This document shows, one piece after another, positions 8,295 through 17,074 of a DNA stretch of 64,000 nt. The stretch lies in assembly GCF_002858675.1 (NCBI RefSeq), contig NZ_PJZF01000007.1, positions 62,001 to 126,000 on the forward strand, in the 5' to 3' direction. Numbering within the stretch: position 1 is the first letter of the stretch; every line of letters starts with the position of its first letter. The notes beneath the pieces were generated by a model, which saw nothing but the letters and a program-made list of their open reading frames with translations, was not told the origin of the DNA and made no database searches. This DNA comes from Chimaeribacter californicus (GTDB lineage: Bacteria; Pseudomonadota; Gammaproteobacteria; Enterobacterales; Enterobacteriaceae). A program made the position numbers and the translations under genes.

Positions 8295-9395
8295 TCACTG
8301 CATAATGATCATCAGGTAGGCGAAGAACAGCGCCAGGTGCGCCGTGCCGTTCAGCACATTGGTGCGCCCGGTGGAGAACGAGATCTGGCACAGCATCAGC
8401 ACCGCCAGCATCACCACGATGTGCGGCGGCTCCAGCCCGAAGATCAGTTGCTGGCCGGTCAGGGTAGCGATAATCGTCACCGCCGGCACCGTCAGGGAGA
8501 TGGTGGCCAGCACCGAACCAAAGAAGAGGTTCATCGCCCGCTGCACCTGATTATTGAGCACCGCCCGCAGCGCCCCCAGCCCTTCGGGGGAGAGGATCAG
8601 CAGCGCCACCAGGAAGCCGGTGAACTGCGCCGGGGCGTTCAGCGCATCCAGCAGGCCCTCCAGCGGCGTGGCGTTAAACTTGGTCACCGCGATCACCGCC
8701 ACCAGATGCACCACCAGCCACAGCCCGTGCCACAAACTGCTGTGGGCCGACGGTTTGCCGTGGTGCGGGTCATCGCCTTCATCCTCATGCTCATACACAA
8801 ACAGGCTCTGGTGGGTTTTGGTCTGGATCAGCAGGAACACGCCATACATCGCGGCGGAGATGGCGGCCACCAGCAGCGCCTGCGCGGTCGAGAAGTTGCC
8901 GCCGGGCAGGGCAGCGGGCAGCACCAGCACAATCACCGCCAGCGGGAAGATCGCCATCAGGTACTGTTTGATACCGGCCAGGTTCACATACTGAGTGGCA
9001 AATTTGCGGCCACCCAGCAGCAGCGATACCCCGACCAGCCCGCTGGAGACGATCATCAGGATGGAAAACAGCGTGTCACGCATCAGTGCCGGGGCTGCGT
9101 CGCCGGTGGCCATCAGCGCGGAAATCAGGCTCACTTCCAGGATCACCACCGAGAGGCTCAAAATCAGCGAGCCGTAGGGCTCACCCAGCCGGTGTGCCAG
9201 CACGTCAGCATGGCGCACCACGCTGAAGGCGCTGGCCAGGATCCCGACCAGGGCCAGCAGGTTAATGCCCGCCAGTGCCGGCAGGCTGGAGACGTTGCCC
9301 CACAGCGTCAGCACGACCAGGGCGAGGATGGGTAACAGCAGAGAGTATTCACTGTGTCGGGTTTTGGCCCGAACCGGTGCAGCAGGCGAAGTCAT
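8295..9395 (-). CDS. chaA: Calcium/sodium:proton antiporter ChaA
   Basis: Inner-membrane CaCA-family antiporter exporting Ca2+, Na+ or K+ at alkaline pH. The 366 residues equal the E. coli length, with about 11 membrane segments. The two alpha-repeats of the family are seen in LSLSVVILEVSLISALMATG (~98-118) and FLVALLILSPEGLGALRAVL, each with the essential acidic residue. A central acidic, His-containing loop (YEHEDEGDDPHHG) is cytoplasmic in the family and may sense ions. It is divergent from chaB, about 440 bases away. Confidence 0.95.
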   Translation of the reverse strand: MTSPAAPVRAKTRHSEYSLLLPILALVVLTLWGNVSSLPALAGINLLALVGILASAFSVVRHADVLAHRLGEPYGSLILSLSVVILEVSLISALMATGDAAPALMRDTLFSILMIVSSGLVGVSLLLGGRKFATQYVNLAGIKQYLMAIFPLAVIVLVLPAALPGGNFSTAQALLVAAISAAMYGVFLLIQTKTHQSLFVYEHEDEGDDPHHGKPSAHSSLWHGLWLVVHLVAVIAVTKFNATPLEGLLDALNAPAQFTGFLVALLILSPEGLGALRAVLNNQVQRAMNLFFGSVLATISLTVPAVTIIATLTGQQLIFGLEPPHIVVMLAVLMLCQISFSTGRTNVLNGTAHLALFFAYLMIIMQ

Positions 9396-9838
9396 GGTTC
9401 TGAGGCTCCTTATTCAGCATCGCGTGAAGGCAGAAAGGCGCACCGGGTGAACGGCCTCCGGTGGCGCTAAGTATAGTCATGGCAGGTGAAAACGCTGGCA
9501 CCGTAACAAATTAGCGGGCATTCAGGGGGAAATTTACGTACTTTTACGGCATTGGACTGGTTTCACTGCCATAGCGCCTTTCTGAAGGGGTAATATCACG
9601 CGTTATGGGCCTTTTAACCGGTGTGTCCAGAATGATTATTTATATAATAGTCTTATTAATCAAAATATAAAAAAGATTAGCCTGATTTTATGCAGTAAAT
9701 AAGGGTTATTGCCAGGAGATCGGCGAAAAAACAGGAATGGCTGCCGGCGGGGCAGGGTATCTGCCATGATCTACACTTACAGCAACCCGCAGCCCTGACA
9801 AGGCTGCGTCTTTGCAAAACGAGCATTCAGGAGGAACC
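9396..9838. promoter_or_regulatory. Divergent chaA/chaB intergenic region
   Basis: 440 bases without a gene. The central part (about 9625-9700) is strongly AT-rich and contains TATATAATA at 9640 and neighbouring A/T tracts, a likely promoter area. GGAGGAACC directly precedes chaB. I see no recognisable operator. Confidence 0.4.
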
Positions 9839-10075
9839 ATGCCGTATAAATCCCGTACCGACCTGCCGGACAACGTGCGCAATGTGCTGCCGGCCCACGC
9901 CCAGGATATCTATAAAGAAGCGTTTAATAGTGCCTGGGACGAGTATAAAGATAAGGAAGATCGCCGTGGTGATGACAGCCGCGAAGAGACCGCCCATAAA
10001 GTGGCGTGGGCTGCGGTAAAGCATGATTACCAGAAAGGCGATGACGACCACTGGCATCCGAAGAAAAAACATTAA
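9839..10075 (+). CDS. chaB: ChaB family protein
   Basis: Small cytoplasmic protein of 78 residues (E. coli ChaB is 76), historically annotated as a regulator of the ChaA cation transporter; the biochemical role is unknown. The sequence MPYKSRTDLPDNVRNVLPAH with the AHKVAWAAVKHDYQK stretch is the ChaB signature. The start at 9839 has a strong GGAGG 6 bases upstream; a longer upstream reading is not supported. Lysine/histidine-rich tail HWHPKKKH. Confidence 0.93.
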   Translation: MPYKSRTDLPDNVRNVLPAHAQDIYKEAFNSAWDEYKDKEDRRGDDSREETAHKVAWAAVKHDYQKGDDDHWHPKKKH

Positions 10076-10429
10076 TCCCCCCAAACCCGGGCCGGGCTGC
10101 AGCATGGCGGCCTGGTCTCATTTCCCCTTGGCGTTAGACTTTCTCCGCCTATGCTTATGCGCTGGGAACGGTTCCAGGGGCGTTTTACGGGCAAAATTCA
10201 CAGAATGTCACGCATATTGTCATGCAATTTAATTTTGTGACCGGAGGCAACCTTGAAAGGCCAGGAATAAACGCATAAGGTTTATCCTAATCAGGCCGAT
10301 GTTATAAGCAGAATGAGTACGTTAGGGTGGGGCCGCCGGCCTCTTCCACCGTCCGGCCTGATAAATGCATAGGTTTACCCGATGCAGAGGTTTCAGAGCG
10401 GGTCAGTTTCAACAGGAGGGCAGCCACAG
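10076..10429. other. chaB-chaC gap
   Basis: 350 bases without a gene, whereas chaB and chaC are close together in E. coli. It holds AT-rich stretches (10195-10230, 10258-10295) that could carry a promoter for chaC, and an AGGAGGG ribosome site at 10414-10420. Nothing else is recognised. Confidence 0.45.
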
Positions 10430-11140
10430 GTGTTAACGCGAGATTTTCTGCTAAAGGCAGATTGCAAAACCGCTTTCGGAACCATTGAGGAGACATTGCT
10501 GCTCTCCCCGGAACAGCGCCGGGCCTCGCTGCAATGCACACTCTCCCGCCGCCCGGGCAACAGCCCGGTCTGGATTTTCGGGTATGGTTCACTGATGTGG
10601 AACCCGATTTTTGACGCAGAAGAGGTACGCCCGGCGACGCTGCACGGCTGGCACCGTGCTTTCTGCCTGCGGCTGACCGCCGGGCGCGGCACGGCGGCCC
10701 AGCCGGGGCGGATGCTGGCGCTGAAAGAGGGCGGCAGCACCACCGGCCTGGCCTTCCGCCTGCCGGAGGAGAAGCTCGAAGAGGAGCTGGAGCTGCTGTG
10801 GAAGCGCGAGATGGTAACCGGGTGCTATGTGCCGACCTGGTGTGAGCTGACATTACGTGACGGCAGCCCCGTAACCGCGCTGGTGTTTGTGATGGATGCC
10901 GCCCACCCGCTGTTTGAGGCGGACACGCGTTACCAGGTGATCGCCCCGTTGATCGCCCGCGCCCGCGGCCCGCTGGGCACCAATGCCCAGTATCTGTTTG
11001 CGCTGGAGCAGGAGTTGCAAAAGCATGATATGCAGGATGAATGCCTGCGGGGGCTGGTGGAACATGTGCGGCGGCTTCAGCAGGAGGCGGCCAATGCTGA
11101 GGAGGCGCCGCTGGCTGCGGCAATGCCGTATGGGAAGTAG
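10430..11140 (+). CDS. chaC: Glutathione-specific gamma-glutamylcyclotransferase ChaC
   Basis: Cytoplasmic enzyme that splits glutathione into 5-oxoproline and Cys-Gly. The product of 236 residues starts at GTG 10430 (VLTRDFLLKADCKTAFG), chosen because AGGAGGG lies 9 bases upstream and the E. coli protein begins at the equivalent MITRDFL. The substrate-loop signature is VWIFGYGSLMWNP (~47-59), and the catalytic glutamate is expected in GRMLALKEGG. It is close to full E. coli length. The frame remains open upstream for 16 codons (ATG 10382), which I regard as non-coding. Confidence 0.93.
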   Translation: MLTRDFLLKADCKTAFGTIEETLLLSPEQRRASLQCTLSRRPGNSPVWIFGYGSLMWNPIFDAEEVRPATLHGWHRAFCLRLTAGRGTAAQPGRMLALKEGGSTTGLAFRLPEEKLEEELELLWKREMVTGCYVPTWCELTLRDGSPVTALVFVMDAAHPLFEADTRYQVIAPLIARARGPLGTNAQYLFALEQELQKHDMQDECLRGLVEHVRRLQQEAANAEEAPLAAAMPYGK

Positions 11141-11212
11141 GGGGCGCTGGCCCTGTACCCGCAGGCGTTAGGTACGCGGTACGGGTTTTAATCGGTGAAT
11201 TTAATCGATGTA

Positions 11213-11524
11213 GTGGCATGTTTCGGTTGCTCATGTGTATTTGTCTACTTGGCTTTCCGAGCCTCAACCGAGCAGGGCGCGCCAGTGCGCTCGCCCTGCA
11301 CCCGCGCACTTTCGGTGGTTTGGCTGAATCATTGCCCGCTCCCGCGGGTTCCCTCCTTCGGCCTCCGGGCTAATCGGGCCGGTACAGACACGCTCCCGGC
11401 GTGGCTGTACCTCTCGCACACATCCCTGTGTGCTCGCCCGGCCCTGCGTCCTCGTCGGCAATAATTTAATGCCCCCACCACCTCTGCAAATCTTTTGGTA
11501 TGTAAGGAAATAGTAGGGGAGATT
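11213..11524 (+). repeat. Left arm of inverted repeat element
   Basis: Compared with the reverse complement of 11823-12138, long stretches are identical, for example TCATGTGTATTTGTCTAC, CTCAACCGAGCAGGGC, CGCGCACTTTCGGTG and ACACATCCCTGTGTGCTCGC. They are separated by short substitutions and small indels. Internal palindromes add local hairpins. There is no terminal target duplication or transposase. Confidence 0.85.
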
Positions 11525-11530
11525 CTTTGT

Positions 11531-11632
11531 ACATCCCTGTGCTCTTACCCGGCCCTGCGTCTCCACTCGGCAATAATTTAATGCCACAACCAGACTGCAA
11601 ACTCTTGGCTATGTAAGGAAAGAGTAGATAAG
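11531..11632 (+). repeat. Partial third copy of the arm end
   Basis: ACATCCCTGTG, CCCGGCCCTGCGTC, CGGCAATAATTTAATGCC and TATGTAAGGAAA recur here in the same order and orientation as in the last 100 bases of the left arm, so this is a direct partial duplication immediately beside it. Confidence 0.8.
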
Positions 11633-11822
11633 GGATTTGTAATGACTGCGCGGGCTTTAAGTCTGCTGGTGCATGGGACTATAGGTTGGGGGGGCAGGCC
11701 TGACCTTTAGAGATTCACCGCTATTATTTCCATGCATATTTTCGGTTTGTAGAAATGGTGAGGAGATAAAACTCATGGCTGCATAAAACAGTAGAATTGA
11801 GTTGCTCCAACAAGCGTCCAAA

Positions 11823-12138
11823 AATTCCCCAACTACTATTTCCTCACATACTTACAGATTTGCAGAGGTGGTGGGGGCGTAAAAATCATTGCCGAGTGGA
11901 GACGAAGGGCCGGGCGAGCACACAGGGATGTGTGCGAGAGCCGCAGCCACGCTGGGAGCGTGTCTGCGGCGGCCCGATCAGCCCGGAGATGTAACGAGGG
12001 GACACGCGAGAGCGTGCAATGATTCAGCCGGATCACCGAAAGTGCGCGGGAGCAGGGCCGGCGCGCCGGCAGGCCCTGCTCGGTTGAGACTCGGAAAACC
12101 AGGTAGACAAATACACATGAACAACCGAAACAGTCCAC
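11823..12138 (-). repeat. Right arm of inverted repeat element
   Basis: Reverse-complement copy of the left arm over its full length, from AATTCCCC at 11823 to GTCCAC near 12138. A GC-rich palindrome GCCGGCGCGCCGGC lies near 12058, where the left arm has a different but also self-complementary GCGCGCCAGTGCGC. Confidence 0.85.
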
Positions 12139-12218
12139 TTTATCAGCACCGGCAGCAGACCTAAAGAAAGAGTGCGGGCGTCTGCCAACGCAACAAACCT
12201 TTTAAAGAAAAATAAATA

Positions 12219-13649
12219 TTATCCCCCTGGGGCCACCACCCATGTCCCCGCCCGGTCAATCTTCAGCGCCTGCAGCCCGCGCCGCTGCCCATTCTCCCGG
12301 ATCTCCAGCTGGTATTCCCCCGCTGCGAGGCTGAGCATCGCAAACCCACTGGTGCTGATCTTCACCGTCTGCGGTTTACCGTCCAGCAAGACCTGTTCGC
12401 CGGGGGTCAGGCGGAAATAGACCTGCGCCAGCGGCGCGCCCGGCACCGGGGCGGCGGCGTCTGCTGCGGCACCGGCATCCGGGTCCGTCACGGCGGCAAC
12501 CGGCGCAGTCTCCGGGGTGTTATTGGCCACCGTGTGCGTGCTCTCGCGGTCGCCGGGGCCGGTAGAGAGCCAGACCACCACGCCAATCACCGCGGCCACT
12601 GCCACGGCAGCCATCACCAGCACCGGGCGGCTGACGCGCATCTGTCCGGCGGCCACGGCATCCGCCACCGGCGCACCGGCGGCCGGGTTGGCCGCCACCA
12701 GCACCGCGCCCGGCGCTGTCATCGGCGAGCTGATAATCTCGCTGACATCCGATACCGGCAGCTGCAACTCTGCCGCCAGTTGCTCAATCGACTGCGGCCG
12801 ATCCTCCGGCTTCAGCGCCAGGGCGTGATCCACCACCTGCAACAGCGCCAGGGAGTACCCGGCCGGGCGACGCTGCACCAGCGGCACATAACTGTCTTCA
12901 ATACTGCGCACCACGCTCACCGGCGGCGGCGCGCCGGCGATCAGCGTATGCAGCACCGCACCCAGCGCGTAGATGTCCGTCCAGGGGCCCTGTTCGCCGT
13001 CGCTGTTCTCCATATACTGCTCAATCGGCGCAAACCCCGGCTTCAGCATAATCTCCGTCTCATCGGAGAGATTACCGATCTCCTTGCGGGCGGAGCCGAA
13101 ATCGAGCAGCACCGGCAACTGGTTCTCCTGAATCTGGATGTTATCCAGCGAGATATCGCGGTGCAGATACCCTTCCTGATGGATGGTATGAATCGCGCTG
13201 AACAGCGGCGGCAACAGGTTACGGATCCACGCCTCGTCAATCAGCGCCGGTTGCGACAGCTTCAGGTTCTTCAGCGTATTGCCGGTGTAAAACTGCGTAC
13301 CCATATAGGCGGTGCCGTTCTCTTCCCAGAACCGCAGCACGTGCAGCAGGCCGGGGTGGGAAAAACGCGCCAGCAGCCGCGCCTCCTGGATAAAACTGTG
13401 CAAGCCGGCCTGGAACGTTTTGCTGAAACGGTCACTGCGCACGCCCACGCTCAAATCCTCATTGCGCTGCGCCAGTTTGGTCGGCATGTACTCCTTGATC
13501 GCAATGGTGCGCTCAAGCTGGTGATCATAGGCCCGGTAAACAATGCCGAAGCCGCCTTCGCCAATCACCTCCAGGATCTCAAATTCCCGGAAACGGTAAC
13601 CTACCGGCAGGCTGTTAGAGGAGGGATGACGCTGTTCAATTCCCGACAT
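12219..13649 (-). CDS. ppkA: Membrane-anchored Ser/Thr protein kinase (T6SS PpkA type)
   Basis: Hanks-type kinase of the threonine phosphorylation pathway that activates T6SS by phosphorylating an FHA protein. The 476 residues carry the kinase domain at about 20-285: glycine loop GEGGFG (~33), Lys in TIAIKEYMP, catalytic HRDISLDN (~144), DFG in LLDFGSAR and an APIEQYM activation segment. A single membrane span follows ([20 protein letters not shown], ~345-365). The periplasmic tail is PEGA-like with [11 protein letters not shown] and a closing WVVAPGG. Neighbours pppA and fha on the same strand support the assignment. No core T6SS gene is visible. Confidence 0.85.
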   Translation of the reverse strand: MSGIEQRHPSSNSLPVGYRFREFEILEVIGEGGFGIVYRAYDHQLERTIAIKEYMPTKLAQRNEDLSVGVRSDRFSKTFQAGLHSFIQEARLLARFSHPGLLHVLRFWEENGTAYMGTQFYTGNTLKNLKLSQPALIDEAWIRNLLPPLFSAIHTIHQEGYLHRDISLDNIQIQENQLPVLLDFGSARKEIGNLSDETEIMLKPGFAPIEQYMENSDGEQGPWTDIYALGAVLHTLIAGAPPPVSVVRSIEDSYVPLVQRRPAGYSLALLQVVDHALALKPEDRPQSIEQLAAELQLPVSDVSEIISSPMTAPGAVLVAANPAAGAPVADAVAAGQMRVSRPVLVMAAVAVAAVIGVVVWLSTGPGDRESTHTVANNTPETAPVAAVTDPDAGAAADAAAPVPGAPLAQVYFRLTPGEQVLLDGKPQTVKISTSGFAMLSLAAGEYQLEIRENGQRRGLQALKIDRAGTWVVAPGG

Positions 13650-13662
13650 AGTGGCTTCTCTG

Positions 13663-14625
13663 TTAATTGACCGTGCGGTAAGCCGCGGCGGCCGGGTCAG
13701 TCTCGGGGCTGACCTTTTCCACCAGCAGGAAGGTCAGGGCGGTGCTGGCGGCCGGCAGCAGCGGCAGGTACGCAGCCTGTGCCTGTTCAATCGCCTGTTT
13801 CAGGGTGGCGGCGTTGTCTGCGTCACCCCGGCCGATCTGTAAAATCACCCGGCCATCAAAGCGCCAGGCGTGCAGTGAATGGTCAAACGGCAGCAGCAGG
13901 AAACTGTCCGGTGCCTTGTCGTGGTTGCTCAGCAGCATCTGCCGCTCATCCGCGCTTATCACCGCCAGCGCGGCGCTGGTCGGGTTCAGGTTGGCAAGCG
14001 GGAAACCGCGGTAGAAGGTCAGGGCGGTCGGCGCGGCACTGGCCGACGGCGTGACGCTGACGTCACTGCGGTCGGTCATCCAGCCGTCCGGCGTACAGGT
14101 CACGCTGTCGCCGCTCGGCACGAACAGCGCGCTGCCGTCACGCGAGGCATCCCAATAGGTGCGGAAATGGCAGCCGTTCGGCAACGAGAAGGTGGTGGGC
14201 TTGCTGCCGCTCTCCTGCTCCGGTGCCAGCGGCACGGCCGGGCCGTCTGCGGTGGCGGGGGGCGTGGTGGCTTCCGGCAGCACTTTCGGCTGCCAGTGGG
14301 TGCTTTTCAGCGCCTCGCCCTGCGCCAGGGTCGCCCCGGCTTTGTCGGTCAGGGTAAACGGCAGGCGGGTGGTGGTGTCACACTGTTTCTGAATCAGGTT
14401 GCCGACGCGCGGCAGGAAGCTGTCCAGCACCGCTGGGTTTTTCTCCCCCCCGGCTACAATACGCAGCGGCAGGGTCTCACGGCACCAGTCTTCCGGCTGG
14501 CTGCTTTTGACGTCATCAATATAAATTTCCAGTTTCAGGCTGGGCGAATAGGCCAGGCGGTAATCCTGCGCCTGCGCGGCGGGCACCGCCAACAACGCAA
14601 GGAGTCCGGACATCCATATTTTCAT
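13663..14625 (-). CDS. Exported protein of unknown function in T6SS phosphorylation locus
   Basis: 320 residues, no family recognised. The start at 14625 ([20 protein letters not shown]) gives a clean signal peptide and has AAGGTA upstream; the frame extends further up but overlaps nothing useful. The mature part is probably periplasmic, with cysteines in [25 protein letters not shown] and VTCTPDGW that could form two disulfides. It sits between ppkA (13 bases away) and pppA in one operon. I infer a periplasmic partner or sensor for the kinase's outer domain, but nothing in the sequence proves it. Confidence 0.75.
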   Translation of the reverse strand: MKIWMSGLLALLAVPAAQAQDYRLAYSPSLKLEIYIDDVKSSQPEDWCRETLPLRIVAGGEKNPAVLDSFLPRVGNLIQKQCDTTTRLPFTLTDKAGATLAQGEALKSTHWQPKVLPEATTPPATADGPAVPLAPEQESGSKPTTFSLPNGCHFRTYWDASRDGSALFVPSGDSVTCTPDGWMTDRSDVSVTPSASAAPTALTFYRGFPLANLNPTSAALAVISADERQMLLSNHDKAPDSFLLLPFDHSLHAWRFDGRVILQIGRGDADNAATLKQAIEQAQAAYLPLLPAASTALTFLLVEKVSPETDPAAAAYRTVN

Positions 14626-14660
14626 AGCGTACCTTGTGTGTGTAAAAGTAGACATCAGCC

Positions 14661-15527
14661 TCAGCCCAGTTTTGACGGCATAAAACGCCCGGCGTCCGGC
14701 AAGGAATGCATCAGGGTGGTCTCCTGCGGAGAGCCGACCCATACGGCAATGGCGCTGTAGTTATCAATATTACGGTTATCAATATTGCGGTTATCAGCAC
14801 GGTGGGCAGGTAAGGCCGCCCCTTCAGCGCCTGCCCCGGCGTGCGCCGGCGACGCCGTTTCCTGGTTCAGCCAGGCCCGCTCCATCAGGGCAATCCACTC
14901 ATCCGGGGAGTTGACCATATGCAGGGACTGCTCCAGCTCAGCTTCACTGAAACTGTGCCAGAAGCCGTCCGTGCAGAGCAGGAACACATCGCCGTCTTCC
15001 AGTTGCAGCACATCGCTGTAACTGGCGTCACGCGACTCATCCAGCCCCAGCGCAAAGTAGAGCAGGTTACTGTTGATGCCCTGGGTCGAGAAACCGGCAT
15101 CTTTCATCTGCTGCACCAGGCTGTGATCGGTGGTGACGTCAAACAGGTAGCCACGGCGGAACAGGTAAAGGCGGCTGTCACCCGCATGTGCCCAGTACGC
15201 CAGCGAGTAGTCACGGTCAATAAACAGACTCACCAGCGTGGTGCCCATTTTGGCCAGTGCCGCCTCCTGCCGCTGGCGCGCGCGGATTGCCGCATTCGCG
15301 CCGGTCACATACTGGCGGATGCTCTGGGCATCCAGGTGTTGCTCACCGTCAAAGTTTTCCAGGATGGTGTCACGCGCAATTTTTGCCGCCACCTCGCCCC
15401 CCGGCAGCCCGGCGATGCCGTCGCAGACCACGAAACAGGCCGAGCGGCGGCCGATAATCTCGCCGGTCTGGTCCTGGTTCGTGGCGCGGGTGCCCTGGTG
15501 GGAGGTGGTGGCAATGGTAATATTCAT
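14661..15527 (-). CDS. pppA: PP2C-type protein phosphatase (T6SS PppA type)
   Basis: Metal-dependent Ser/Thr phosphatase expected to reverse PpkA phosphorylation. The 288 residues show PP2C motifs: an N-terminal RATNQDQTG, FVVCDGIAGLPGGE (~33-46; the usual DGMGG reads DGIAG), AHAGDSRLYLFRRG (~112) and LLCTDGFW (~183). The ATG at 15527 overlaps the fha stop by one base (TAATG), so translation is probably coupled. Near the C-terminus a short repeat RNIDN-RNIDN reflects a 15-bp DNA duplication. Confidence 0.88.
   Translation of the reverse strand: MNITIATTSHQGTRATNQDQTGEIIGRRSACFVVCDGIAGLPGGEVAAKIARDTILENFDGEQHLDAQSIRQYVTGANAAIRARQRQEAALAKMGTTLVSLFIDRDYSLAYWAHAGDSRLYLFRRGYLFDVTTDHSLVQQMKDAGFSTQGINSNLLYFALGLDESRDASYSDVLQLEDGDVFLLCTDGFWHSFSEAELEQSLHMVNSPDEWIALMERAWLNQETASPAHAGAGAEGAALPAHRADNRNIDNRNIDNYSAIAVWVGSPQETTLMHSLPDAGRFMPSKLG
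14761..14796. repeat. 15-bp tandem repeat in pppA
   Basis: TTATCAATATTACGG (14761-14775) is followed by TTATCAATATTGCGG (14776-14790) and a partial third unit. It encodes repeated D-N-R-N-I in frame near the PppA C-terminus. Confidence 0.8.
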
Positions 15528-16966
15528 TATTCGTCCGGTTTGATTTGCGAATCTTTGTACTGATTGACTTCGGCATCATAAGCGCGCAGGAACGCCTCAC
15601 CGAACAGGGTGTGGAAATCGTTCTCCACTTCACCGGCGGTCTTCTGGTAGGTTTTGGCGAAGTGGTCCCACAGCGCGGCCTTGCGGTTGGACGAGAGCGA
15701 GAAGCGCGGAGCATTCCCCTCACGGCGCGCCTCTTCCTCCAGCCGGTCAGGGTTAAAGGATTGCAGCATCGCGGAGATGATCGCCCGGATACCGGCAATC
15801 ATCCCCAGCTGGTGGGCCTGCAAATCGATCAGCGCGTCACGCACCGCCTGCTCCGGCGGCATAAAGCCCGGCATCTTGCTGCCGAACATCTGCATCAGCA
15901 CCGTTTTGCCCGACGGCAGCAGCTTGAACGGGTTGTTGGCCTCGTCCAGGATCATGGTCATCTCCGCCTTCACCCCCCGCTTCAGGATGGAACGCGAGGA
16001 GAGCAGCGCCACCGTGCCCTGGGAGAACAGGCTCAGCAGGCGGCCGACTTCCCGCAACTGATGCTCATCAAAGCGCGGCGGCGGCTGGAGATCGTTCAGG
16101 CCGATCCCTTCCAGCAGGGCATTCAGCATGTTGCCGTCCAGCGCCTGCGGGCTGCCGTGCAGCAGGTTACTGTGGCGCGGCACCGGCGGCGCGGTGTAGC
16201 CCACCGGGTCAATGCCGAGGCGGCCGGAGCGGGCAGCCGGGCGCGGCGGTTCCGGCGGGGTCAGCGGCAGGGGTTGCGGCTCAGCGGCGGGCAGCGGCGC
16301 ATCCTGCATCGCCTGCTGGCGCGCCAGCAGCGCCTGTTCTGCCCGCTGCTGGGCCTGGGCGTCATACTGGGCGGCGGGCGCCACAAAGGCGGCCTGCTCC
16401 GGGGCGGCATAGTTTTCGGGATAGTGCTCAGGCGCGGCCGTGTGTTCCGGGGCCACATAGCGTTCCGGTGCGGCATACGCCTGCGGGGAAGCGGCAGGCT
16501 GCACCGGCGGGGGCGGGGTCACGATCACCGCCGCCGGCTCCACCGGACGCGGTACTTCGGCCAGGCGCGGCACCCCGGTCAGGCGTGGGGTGTCTTTGGG
16601 CTTCGGGGCCTCGGTGGGCGGGGTGGTATAAGAGGGCGGCGGCGCAGACTGGCTCAGGTCAGTGACCTGGAGCTGGTAATCATCGATGTCGAGCAGGTCG
16701 CCGTCCTGCAACTCGACCTGCCGGCCCCGTTCCAGTGGAATATCATTCAGCACCACCCGCGTGACATTGCCGCGGTTGGTTATCCGGCACTCACCGTCTG
16801 CCGAAATATGCACGATGGCCTGGAGGCGTGAGATAGCCCGATCTTCATCAGGCAACACCAGGTTATTGTCCACGCTGCGGCCGATGGTTCCGCCGGGTGG
16901 CAGGAAGTCAAAGCTGCTTTGCGGGGGAAAATGGCCCTGTTTACTCTTAACTATCGTGAATCGCAT
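15527..16966 (-). CDS. tagH: T6SS-associated FHA domain protein (TagH/Fha)
   Basis: Phosphothreonine-binding scaffold that links PpkA signalling to T6SS assembly. The 479 residues from MRFTIVKSKQGHF (16966; AGGA upstream) hold an FHA domain at about 5-105, with GGTIGRSVDNNLVLPDEDRA and ISRLQAIVHI (Gln where most FHA domains have His). A long Pro/Ala-rich linker follows (~110-260). The C-terminal TagH-type domain (~265-465) contains RSILKRGVKAEMTMI, NNPFKLLPSGKTVLMQMFG and MIAGIRAIISAML. First gene of the fha-pppA-(unknown)-ppkA operon. Confidence 0.9.
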   Translation of the reverse strand: MRFTIVKSKQGHFPPQSSFDFLPPGGTIGRSVDNNLVLPDEDRAISRLQAIVHISADGECRITNRGNVTRVVLNDIPLERGRQVELQDGDLLDIDDYQLQVTDLSQSAPPPSYTTPPTEAPKPKDTPRLTGVPRLAEVPRPVEPAAVIVTPPPPVQPAASPQAYAAPERYVAPEHTAAPEHYPENYAAPEQAAFVAPAAQYDAQAQQRAEQALLARQQAMQDAPLPAAEPQPLPLTPPEPPRPAARSGRLGIDPVGYTAPPVPRHSNLLHGSPQALDGNMLNALLEGIGLNDLQPPPRFDEHQLREVGRLLSLFSQGTVALLSSRSILKRGVKAEMTMILDEANNPFKLLPSGKTVLMQMFGSKMPGFMPPEQAVRDALIDLQAHQLGMIAGIRAIISAMLQSFNPDRLEEEARREGNAPRFSLSSNRKAALWDHFAKTYQKTAGEVENDFHTLFGEAFLRAYDAEVNQYKDSQIKPDE

Positions 16967-17074
16967 AACGTGTTCCTGCAATGGTTTCCGACGCCCAGAC
17001 CCGGCGCGTCACGGCGGGGAGGCTGCGGCTGCGCGGGGTGCATCGCGCCGGACAGCGGGCCCGCCGGTTACGGG

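Larger units (their letters stand above)
11141..12218. other. Non-coding kilobase holding an inverted-arm repeat element
   Basis: Nearly 1.1 kb without a believable gene. It contains two arms of about 310 bp in inverted orientation (11213-11524 and 11823-12138), an extra partial copy of one arm end (11531-11632), and about 190 bases of unrelated centre (11633-11822). Open frames in the arms (11195-11464 plus, 11836-12138 minus) encode similar peptides only because the DNA is repeated. Confidence 0.75.

Noticed and set aside
10302-11309. 335-codon minus-strand frame across chaC
   Set aside because: Antisense of chaC joined to the repeat arm; no independent support.
11195-12164. Mirror-image open frames in the inverted arms giving similar peptides (GCSCVFVYL...)
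   Set aside because: The similarity follows from the DNA repeat; frames differ in ends, lack ribosome sites and have no plausible fold. Treated as repeat DNA.
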